This document shows positions 1-4,482 of a stretch of 5,341 nucleotides of DNA, piece by piece. Made by a program: the position numbers and the translations under genes. Below the pieces are notes generated by a model. That model saw only the letters and a program-made list of their open reading frames with translations, did not search any database and was not told the DNA's origin. The stretch's first letter is position 1. Each line of letters begins with the position of its first letter. Where the stretch lies: assembly GCA_021106775.1 (NCBI GenBank), contig JAIOTL010000054.1:1-5341 (forward strand), in the 5' to 3' direction. The stretch is from Planctomycetota bacterium. GTDB lineage: Bacteria > Planctomycetota > UBA8742 > SKZP01 > JAIOTL01.

Positions 1-11
1 TTCAAAAAAAC

Positions 12-97
12 TGTCATTCCCAACTCGATTGGGAATCCAGCAGAAGTTAGAATATAATATTGTATCAGTCTGGATTCCCGTTTTCACGGGAATGACA
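12..97. repeat. Paired inverted-repeat element (two ATTCCC/GGGAAT hairpins, REP/dRS3-like)
   Basis: TGTCATTCCC (12-21) is the exact reverse complement of GGGAATGACA (88-97), and GGGAATCCAG (31-40) of CTGGATTCCC (70-79), so the whole 86-base unit is a large imperfect palindrome. Each half is also a hairpin: 16-23 pairs with 29-36 (8 bp, 5-base loop) and 74-81 with 86-93 (8 bp, 4-base loop). The inner two stem pairs differ between halves (AA/TT versus GT/AC), yet pairing is kept in both. Hairpins built on ATTCCC-N8-GGGAAT are known dispersed repeats in many Gram-negative genomes, for example dRS3 in Neisseria. No clear target-site duplication flanks the unit. It contains no gene and could also act as a terminator or mRNA-stabilising hairpin for an upstream gene outside the window. 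The structure is certain; the class name is inference. Confidence 0.8.
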
Positions 98-113
98 ACA
101 CTTCGAAACTTGC

Positions 114-142
114 TTGACAGTGTACTAGAAACTCAATATCAA
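114..142 (+). promoter_or_regulatory. Possible sigma70-type promoter for the TolC-family gene (distal)
   Basis: A perfect TTGACA -35 hexamer lies at 114-119, followed after 17 bases by TATCAA (137-142), a 4/6 match to the -10 consensus. It starts 17 bases after the inverted repeat and would give a 5' leader of roughly 110 bases. The -10 is weak and the DNA is AT-rich, so this is a candidate only. Confidence 0.35.
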
Positions 143-188
143 ACAAAACGCTAAAGAATAAAATTCCCTTTGCGGATTTTTAGGCACA

Positions 189-257
189 ATGCAACATTTG
201 CTTGTAAAGTGCACATCATTTAAGTTAAATGTGTTCATAAGAAAAATTAACGGATGA
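189..257 (+). other. 22-codon upstream ORF ending one base before the TolC-family start
   Basis: An ATG at 189 opens 22 codons that close with TGA at 255-257; the efflux gene's ATG begins at 259. AGG lies four bases before the ATG, a weak ribosome site. If translated it could couple translation to the efflux gene, whose own Shine-Dalgarno is weak. If the proximal promoter candidate is the real one, this ORF would not be transcribed. It may be chance. Confidence 0.2.
202..230 (+). promoter_or_regulatory. Possible sigma70-type promoter for the TolC-family gene (proximal)
   Basis: TTGTAA (202-207) and TTAAAT (225-230) each match the consensus at 4/6 positions with a 17-base spacer. This would place transcription start about 20 bases before the start codon at 259. 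It competes with the distal candidate at 114-142, and the sequence alone cannot choose between them. Matches of this quality arise often by chance in AT-rich DNA. Confidence 0.25.
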
Positions 258-258
258 T

Positions 259-1644
259 ATGAAAAAAGTGATCTTTCTCGCAATATTCATGGGTTGTTTG
301 TCATTTCAGGGGTGCGCAACATCTGCGGATATTTTTACGCATTCTGGCGAATTGAAAAGACCGACAACTCCGATTAATACAGACCTCACAGATTTTCCTT
401 TTGCCGGATTTTCACAGAATTCAATCACTGAGTTAAAAGCAAATCTTGTCGATGGTGTGAATTTACCGCTTCTTTACACACTTGTTAAATTCAGCAATCC
501 TCAGCTTTTGAGAAAAATTGCAGAGGTTCATTCCGCTCAGGGTGATAGAACCAATGCTGGGGTACTTGAAAATCCTGAAATCCGCATTTATGCCGATTCA
601 ATGCCTCTTTCGTCCGGGCAAAGTACAAATGAAAGCAGATTAGGCATGAGAATTGTGCAGCCAATTGACATTTCAGGAGGAATAGCGGCGGAGAAGAAGA
701 TAACGCAGGCGGAGCTTGTCAAAGCATCGTGGAATTTAATTGATACCGAGCAAAAAATCAAAATTCTTTGCACAACCGCTTTTTTCGAATACTGGATACA
801 GGCTCAAATTGTCGAATACATGAAAATATTGAAAGATGCCAGAGAAAACCAATATGCCATTATTGAAAAAGAGGTTAAAGCGGGGCTAAAGACAAAATTG
901 ATGCTTTTAGAATACAACAGAGCTAAAACCGATGCTGAACTCACATTCCAAGACGAACTGCTTAAACTTGAGCAAACGAAAAACAATATCAAGCGTCTGA
1001 TAGGTGATTTTACGCTGACTCTCGGAAGTCCGAAGTTTCAGGACAATGGGAAAAACAATATTTTCATTAATGCTGAAGAAAACGTATTTACTGACATCGA
1101 TAAAGCACGCTGGATTAAGAATCATCCCGCTTATATGTCAGCAACGCAGCAAATTTCGATAAAAGAGGCTGAGCTGTTGAAATACTCAGGACAACATCTG
1201 AAAAAGCTTAAAGTCGGCATCGCTTTTGAGTTTGACAACGACGGCGACAACCAGCGTCTAAACGCATTACTTGAGATCCCGTTACCACTGTGGAATTTTG
1301 GCACTGGCAGAAAATTTAAAGCGATAGCACAAATTTTCATCGCTCAGAAACATGCTGAGGAAGTTTTATCTCGCCTAAACAATGAAATCGAGAATGCACT
1401 TTTCGGCTTCAACACACTGAAAAGAAAACTTGATTCAATACAAGGATTTTTGAGCCAGAAACGCCTGATGCACCAGGAAATCATTAAAGGGCAAGCATCT
1501 GTTACAACATTCTTTGATGTACTCGATTCGAAGTCGAAGTTGATGGAATACGAAATCAAGGCGTTGAGAATTAAACTTGAGTTATACAAAACTTATTTTT
1601 ACTTGTTTGTGTCGTTCAATAATAAATTCCCAAAGTTTAATTAA
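259..1644 (+). CDS. TolC/CzcC-family outer-membrane efflux lipoprotein
   Basis: The 461-residue protein has an N-terminal lipoprotein signal: Lys2-Lys3, a hydrophobic stretch 4-16, then a lipobox-like FQGC with Cys19 as the likely lipidated residue. The body shows the two tandem outer-membrane-efflux (OEP) repeats of the CzcC/CusC branch. The first spans about 78-250 (SNPQLL at 79-84, the Asn-Pro at 105-106, the AGL..L.LEYNRAKTDAEL helix around 208-228). The second spans about 289-455 (NHPAYM at 288-293, LEIPLPLWNFG around 338-348, the helix containing FFDVLDSKSKLMEYE at 418-432). Length is normal for the family and no frameshift is seen. Such proteins form trimeric channels that pair with a membrane-fusion protein and an RND or ABC pump to export metals or other compounds. 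No pump gene is visible within the window, so the substrate cannot be named. The start has only a weak Shine-Dalgarno (GGA at 252-254). The family call is firm; a czcC or cusC name is not justified. Confidence 0.88.
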   Translation: MKKVIFLAIFMGCLSFQGCATSADIFTHSGELKRPTTPINTDLTDFPFAGFSQNSITELKANLVDGVNLPLLYTLVKFSNPQLLRKIAEVHSAQGDRTNAGVLENPEIRIYADSMPLSSGQSTNESRLGMRIVQPIDISGGIAAEKKITQAELVKASWNLIDTEQKIKILCTTAFFEYWIQAQIVEYMKILKDARENQYAIIEKEVKAGLKTKLMLLEYNRAKTDAELTFQDELLKLEQTKNNIKRLIGDFTLTLGSPKFQDNGKNNIFINAEENVFTDIDKARWIKNHPAYMSATQQISIKEAELLKYSGQHLKKLKVGIAFEFDNDGDNQRLNALLEIPLPLWNFGTGRKFKAIAQIFIAQKHAEEVLSRLNNEIENALFGFNTLKRKLDSIQGFLSQKRLMHQEIIKGQASVTTFFDVLDSKSKLMEYEIKALRIKLELYKTYFYLFVSFNNKFPKFN

Positions 1645-1696
1645 ACTCAGTTTTTCAGACAGAATGGAATCGTTGCGATTTGATTTCCTCAATAAT

Positions 1697-1726
1697 TGTT
1701 CATATTGTAAAAGATTTTCATATAAT
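1697..1726 (+). promoter_or_regulatory. Possible promoter for the low-complexity protein gene
   Basis: A perfect TATAAT -10 hexamer sits at 1721-1726. The best -35 at an acceptable distance is the weak TGTTCA (1697-1702, 3/6, 18-base spacer). It lies in the 113-base gap after the TolC-family gene, so the downstream gene may have its own promoter as well as possible read-through. No terminator hairpin is visible in that gap. Confidence 0.35.
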
Positions 1727-1747
1727 ATATTGTTATGTGACTTAGAT

Positions 1748-1753
1748 GAGGTG
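1748..1753 (+). promoter_or_regulatory. Ribosome binding site that fixes the start at 1758
   Basis: GAGGTG at 1748-1753 matches the Shine-Dalgarno core, with its GAGG ending six bases before the ATG at 1758. The same site overlaps the first codons after an in-frame ATG at 1746, which has no comparable site of its own. The ATG at 1758 is therefore the likely start. Confidence 0.75.
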
Positions 1754-1757
1754 GACG

Positions 1758-2774
1758 ATGAAAGAACAACAAAAGTTAATAATAGGCATTTTGCTGGCGG
1801 ATAATAAAATCAACCATGCACAATTCAACAAAGCTCTTGCAACTCTTGAAACATTGCCATCAACTGAACTTGCGAAGCTTAATTGGATTTCACAGGAGTT
1901 TCAGCTTTCTAAAGATGACATTATGTCAGTATATCAGAAATCCAGAGCATTATCTATAAAACACGGAACATCAACTGATGCATTTATTTCGCTGGATTTA
2001 CCAGCTCCACAAACATCTATACCACAAGATATTTCAGACAAAAAAACTGACAGCATCACCGGCACAGATGAAAAACGGTTGACTGAATCAGAAATTGCAA
2101 TCCAGAAAGGTCCAACGCGATTGGGGAAAAAGTCAACGTATCAGACCGCTGAGAATTTCAGCAAAATAAAGCATAAGCCAAAATTGAAAGTTCAACACTC
2201 ATTAAAAAAATCGCCATCACGATTTGTTGACCTGGATGTTTCGGAATCGGATACATCGTCGAAAGATGAAGGATTGTTTAAATCATCGGAGTCAAGCCGA
2301 CCACTTTCGGATATACAAGCCCCACAGGAGCAGAAACCGAAATTAAAGCGAGCTGCATCAAAGATTATCGAGCCGAAAAGTGAGCAAAAACCCGATAAAA
2401 AACTGGTTCTTGAAGCACCACCACAGATTGAAGAAAAAGAGAGAAAAGCTTTTGAAATTGAGCAGATTCAATGTGTTCCACAAAATCCTAATGGGGAAAT
2501 TCTCAAACCACCACCACCGATTATGCCGGCGGATAACATTGAAGATCTCGACGTTGTTGAACTCGAAGCGATTGATGATTTGGAAGAAATTGTGGAAATT
2601 GACGATTTGGATGAAATTGAGGAGATTAACAGCGCACCCCCGATGCTCAATTCAGCAAATAAGGGCGAAATAATCGAACTTCCTGAAGACGAAATAGACG
2701 AAATCGAGACTGATGACTCAAAAAGCAAGTCAAATCGCTTGCGTCCGAGGTCGCGCAGACATCGACGCAGATAA
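1758..2774 (+). CDS. Low-complexity protein with acidic tripeptide repeat and Arg-rich tail, function unknown
   Basis: I do not recognise a family. The start at 1758 gives 338 residues. Residues 1-70 look folded and helical (hydrophobic Leu/Ile positions, Trp43, a Q-E-F-Q-L-S-K-D-D turn at 46-54) and weakly recall small helical modules at the N-termini of multidomain bacterial proteins. Residues about 82-245 are a Ser/Lys/Glu/Pro-rich, probably disordered linker. PPPP at 251-254 leads into an acidic block (259-290) where Ile or Leu recurs every third residue from 272 to 290, separated mostly by pairs of Asp/Glu. A second acidic patch (304-320) is followed by a basic end rich in Arg (327-338, closing RRHRRR). 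There is no signal peptide or membrane segment, so it is probably cytoplasmic. The design suggests a scaffold or a nucleic-acid or polyanion contact, but that is inference. It lies downstream of the TolC-family gene and ends just before the shared terminator. Confidence 0.72.
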   Translation: MKEQQKLIIGILLADNKINHAQFNKALATLETLPSTELAKLNWISQEFQLSKDDIMSVYQKSRALSIKHGTSTDAFISLDLPAPQTSIPQDISDKKTDSITGTDEKRLTESEIAIQKGPTRLGKKSTYQTAENFSKIKHKPKLKVQHSLKKSPSRFVDLDVSESDTSSKDEGLFKSSESSRPLSDIQAPQEQKPKLKRAASKIIEPKSEQKPDKKLVLEAPPQIEEKERKAFEIEQIQCVPQNPNGEILKPPPPIMPADNIEDLDVVELEAIDDLEEIVEIDDLDEIEEINSAPPMLNSANKGEIIELPEDEIDEIETDDSKSKSNRLRPRSRRHRRR

Positions 2775-2816
2775 ATCTGCTGAGTTCCACGGTTGCTCAA
2801 ATTCCTTTAAATAAAA

Positions 2817-2841
2817 AAACCCGGGCAAAACGCTCGGGTTT
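2817..2841. terminator. Bidirectional intrinsic terminator between convergent genes
   Basis: A 10-bp stem (2817-2826 with 2832-2841, one G-T wobble at 2824/2834) encloses a 5-base loop. Read on the - strand it is followed by a run of seven T (complement of A2813-A2819, three of them in the stem), a textbook Rho-independent terminator for the PH-domain gene. Read on the + strand the tail is TTTCTT, weaker but adequate for the gene ending at 2774. It sits 42 bases after that stop and 63 bases after the - strand stop at 2905. Confidence 0.9.
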
Positions 2842-2904
2842 CTTGAATTTATTATCGTAACAGAATATAAATTTCTGCGCTCGAATGACTTTTTCAAACA
2901 CCGC

Positions 2905-3885
2905 CTACGCCTGTCCCATATAAAATTCCTTGGATTTCTTCTTCTGCTCGGAAATTTTGAAGATTGTTTCCTTGCGTTTTACCGGTTCCCTGATGCCGTC
3001 AAGGTTTGTATCAGGTGTGTCCGCATCGTTGGAGAATACGTGAACAGTCCCGACACCCAACACAAGCTGAATTAACCCCTGATAAACCGCTAAATCCTTA
3101 ATCTGTATCAACCTAATCTGATATTCACGTTTAACAAACAAACCCTCGCGAATTAATAGACGATAATCAGTCAGAACGTAAGATACCGAAACTTTCTTGT
3201 AAATCGCGCGATACAGAATCATCAAGAACGGCAGACCGGCAATCACAAGGAAAATATACAAATTAACTTTGTTTTCACCCAAAAATGCAAACTGGGTTTT
3301 AACTATCATCCATTTTGCCTTCTCAAGTTTATCCTCAATTGTATTGTATTTCGCCTCTGAAATGACCGTTTTCCCGTTGATTTTCTTGTAAAACGTCGAC
3401 CAACCTTTCCGCTCATCCTCACTAAGCTGACTCTGCCAAATGCCATGCCTGATGACATCAGTTGGCAGGATAATTACTTTGTTTTCAAGCTCCTCAGCTT
3501 TTTTGAGATCTTTCGTTTCTTCTTTTTTCTTCTCGATTTTCTTTTCTTCTTCTTCGCGGGTTACTTTATCCTTCTCCATCATTTCCTTAAGAGTCTTCGC
3601 ATCCTTAAGCGTACCTTTATTTACTTCATCAGAATGAAACGTTGTTACATGTCTGTATCTGGGTTCAGATAATTCGATGAAAACCTTGAAGCAAAGCCAA
3701 CCCCAAAAAACAATCCAGATGACGAGCATAATGAATGTTGAGGTCATTGCTCGCAGATTAAATCCTTCTTCCCACTGAACGTTTTCTTCGATGCTTTTTT
3801 CTTCACCATCAGCAGGCATATCCCTAGTAAATGGAATTGAATCATGCTCTGTTGGATTCGGTTCAGTATTTTCATTTGCAGTCAT
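2905..3885 (-). CDS. Two-TM membrane protein with C-terminal bacterial PH (bPH_2/DUF304) domain and inserted coiled coil
   Basis: The 326-residue protein starts with an acidic, probably disordered region (1-40), then TM1 at about 47-70 (Trp-rich). A highly charged Lys/Glu stretch predicted as coiled coil covers 95-135, followed by a further soluble part to about 200 and TM2 at about 207-229. Residues 231-311 match the bacterial PH fold by motif: SYVLTDYRLLIREG at 235-248, Arg258 with the I-K-D-L strand, and LGVGTVHVFS at 276-285. Related membrane PH proteins (YdbS/YdbT-like) usually have closely spaced TM helices before the domain, so the ~135-residue insert is unusual. If the PH domain is cytoplasmic, the N-terminus is too and the coiled coil faces outward. 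Ligand and role are unknown. The frame is open back to a TTG at 3966, but the ATG at 3885 has the only good Shine-Dalgarno, so 27 upstream codons are excluded. The gene ends at the bidirectional terminator. Confidence 0.82.
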   Translation of the reverse strand: MTANENTEPNPTEHDSIPFTRDMPADGEEKSIEENVQWEEGFNLRAMTSTFIMLVIWIVFWGWLCFKVFIELSEPRYRHVTTFHSDEVNKGTLKDAKTLKEMMEKDKVTREEEEKKIEKKKEETKDLKKAEELENKVIILPTDVIRHGIWQSQLSEDERKGWSTFYKKINGKTVISEAKYNTIEDKLEKAKWMIVKTQFAFLGENKVNLYIFLVIAGLPFLMILYRAIYKKVSVSYVLTDYRLLIREGLFVKREYQIRLIQIKDLAVYQGLIQLVLGVGTVHVFSNDADTPDTNLDGIREPVKRKETIFKISEQKKKSKEFYMGQA

Positions 3886-3891
3886 AATAAA

Positions 3892-3898
3892 CCCTTTC
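3892..3898 (-). promoter_or_regulatory. Ribosome binding site that fixes the PH-protein start at 3885
   Basis: Read on the - strand this is GAAAGGG, six bases before the ATG at 3885. The longer reading of the frame would start at a TTG (3966) with no Shine-Dalgarno, directly after an in-frame TGA (3970-3972). The shorter start is therefore preferred. Confidence 0.7.
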
Positions 3899-3944
3899 AA
3901 TAATCTTTGATTAAATATCTCACGATTTGGCTGTATCTCATAAG

Positions 3945-4118
3945 TTATTTTGGATTTATTCCGCAAGCTTCACGCAACTTTCGAAATCTCTTCACGCAAA
4001 ACGTCCTCAACATAGCTTTGGCTTGCCTTCGGCGTCTTTCAATCCTCGATTCCGAACCTAGCACAAATCTGACAAAATACATTTTCAAAACACTTACGGG
4101 ATACAACCTATAAATCAT
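3945..4118 (-). CDS. Possible small arginine-rich protein (57 aa), uncertain
   Basis: This is a - strand open frame starting with ATG at 4118 (an internal ATG at 4082 would give 45 residues) and stopping with TAA at 3945-3947. The peptide has 11 Arg and 5 Lys against 3 Glu, with an E-R-R-R-R run at 27-31 and a C-V-K-R-F-R-K-L-R-E segment at 41-50. It lies in the gap between the small membrane protein and the PH gene, on their strand, 100 bases after one and 60 before the other. Its Arg-rich part coincides with a local GC rise: I count 49% at 3961-4060 against 31% at 4061-4160 and 25% at 3886-3960. Against it: neither ATG has a convincing Shine-Dalgarno, and a 68-residue frame is open on the opposite strand (3907-4113). 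It could instead be a decayed gene, a structured RNA or a chance frame. Confidence 0.28.
   Translation of the reverse strand: MIYRLYPVSVLKMYFVRFVLGSESRIERRRRQAKAMLRTFCVKRFRKLREACGINPK
3968..3999 (-). repeat. 10-base direct repeat TTGCGTGAAG, 22-base period
   Basis: On the - strand TTGCGTGAAG occurs exactly twice (complements of 3968-3977 and 3990-3999), 22 bases apart, about two helical turns. The copies lie 83-114 bases before the PH gene start, and an 8-base palindrome TTTCGAAA (3979-3986) sits between them. The spacing suits a regulator binding one DNA face, but the repeats also fall inside the possible small basic ORF. Confidence 0.35.
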
Positions 4119-4218
4119 AAACTAATTCTTCTCGAATTGCATATGAATTTTGTGCAGGTTGTTTATTTTAGAACAGAATTTAGTGCAAATGCATGTTTAC
4201 TCGGTGAGGCTGGACAGG

Positions 4219-4419
4219 TTACGCAGCATTGCGTTTGTCATTTCGACGACTTTCTTGTTTGATTCGATGTATATCAATACTCTTTCTTCTTCTATTAGTG
4301 GAATAATCATCAATTTCAATGTCGAATTTCTCCTTGCTTCGGCTGAAATACCCGAAGAAGTCAAGTAACAGAATTATTCCAAAGATGATACTTAAAGACA
4401 TGAAGATATACACCGCCAT
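4219..4419 (-). CDS. Small single-pass membrane protein (66 aa), function unknown
   Basis: I recognise no family. Residues 3-25 form one hydrophobic membrane segment (I-I-F-G-I-I-L-L-L at 11-19). The tail is charged: a short acidic patch (I-E-I-D-D at 34-38), then basic residues from R43-R44-R45-K46 to the C-terminus. Positive charge after the segment predicts N-out/C-in topology, with the basic tail in the cytoplasm. On the - strand GGAG (complement of 4425-4428) lies five bases before the ATG at 4419, a good Shine-Dalgarno that supports a real gene despite its size. It follows the unrecognised beta-rich gene by 63 bases on the same strand, so the two are probably co-transcribed. An opposite-strand frame (4150-4368) lacks such support. 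Confidence 0.62.
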   Translation of the reverse strand: MAVYIFMSLSIIFGIILLLDFFGYFSRSKEKFDIEIDDYSTNRRRKSIDIHRIKQESRRNDKRNAA

Positions 4420-4424
4420 CTTTA

Positions 4425-4428
4425 CTCC
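4425..4428 (-). promoter_or_regulatory. Ribosome binding site of the small membrane protein
   Basis: GGAG on the - strand, five bases before the ATG at 4419. It is the main evidence that this 66-codon frame is translated. Confidence 0.6.
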
Positions 4429-4482
4429 GATTTGTTTTGTATTTCTTTATCGGCAGAATTTTCATCAATTTAACTGCTGAAT

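Larger units (their letters stand above)
3886..4218. other. 333-base spacer upstream of the PH-domain gene
   Basis: No confident gene lies here. The spacer holds the Shine-Dalgarno of the PH gene, a GC-elevated segment (3961-4060) with a possible small basic ORF, a 10-base direct repeat (3968-3977 and 3990-3999), and a second direct repeat, GAATTT(T/A)GTGCA (4145-4156 and 4176-4187). No terminator with a T-run follows the small membrane protein gene, and no strong - strand promoter could be picked by eye. Transcription of the PH gene may therefore be read-through or start from an unrecognised promoter here. Confidence 0.6.

Noticed and set aside
12..97. The paired hairpins as a CRISPR or integron attC element
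   Set aside because: Only one inverted pair with a 29-base centre and no periodic direct repeats, and no attC core motifs; a REP/dRS3-like repeat explains it better.
1643..1653. AAACT-C-AGTTT palindrome after the efflux gene stop as a terminator
   Set aside because: A one-base loop cannot form a usable hairpin, and the stem is weak.
1746..1757. Earlier in-frame ATG at 1746 as start of the low-complexity protein
   Set aside because: The Shine-Dalgarno GAGGTG lies inside these codons and is correctly placed only for the ATG at 1758.
1577..1804. A + strand frame of 75 codons spanning the end of the efflux gene and the start of the next gene
   Set aside because: It overlaps two better-supported genes in another frame, has no good ribosome site, and its sequence reads like an out-of-frame translation.
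2468..2800. A 110-codon - strand frame opposite the acidic repeat
   Set aside because: Its Ser/Ile-rich repeats are the mirror of the acidic repeat codons on the + strand, and it would run through the end of the convergent gene without its own signals.
3440..3672. Two + strand Phe/Ser-rich frames opposite the coiled-coil region of the PH gene
   Set aside because: They are complements of Lys/Glu codons (purine-rich - strand); the apparent hydrophobic runs are an artefact.
3907..4113. A 68-codon + strand frame in the spacer before the PH gene
   Set aside because: No Shine-Dalgarno, it would run into the spacer of leftward genes, and it overlaps the 5' end of the PH gene's transcript region antisense. 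The - strand frame is at least as plausible.
4124..4138. Hairpin AATTC/GAATT as terminator of the small membrane protein gene
   Set aside because: Only five mostly A-T pairs and no adjoining T-run on either strand.
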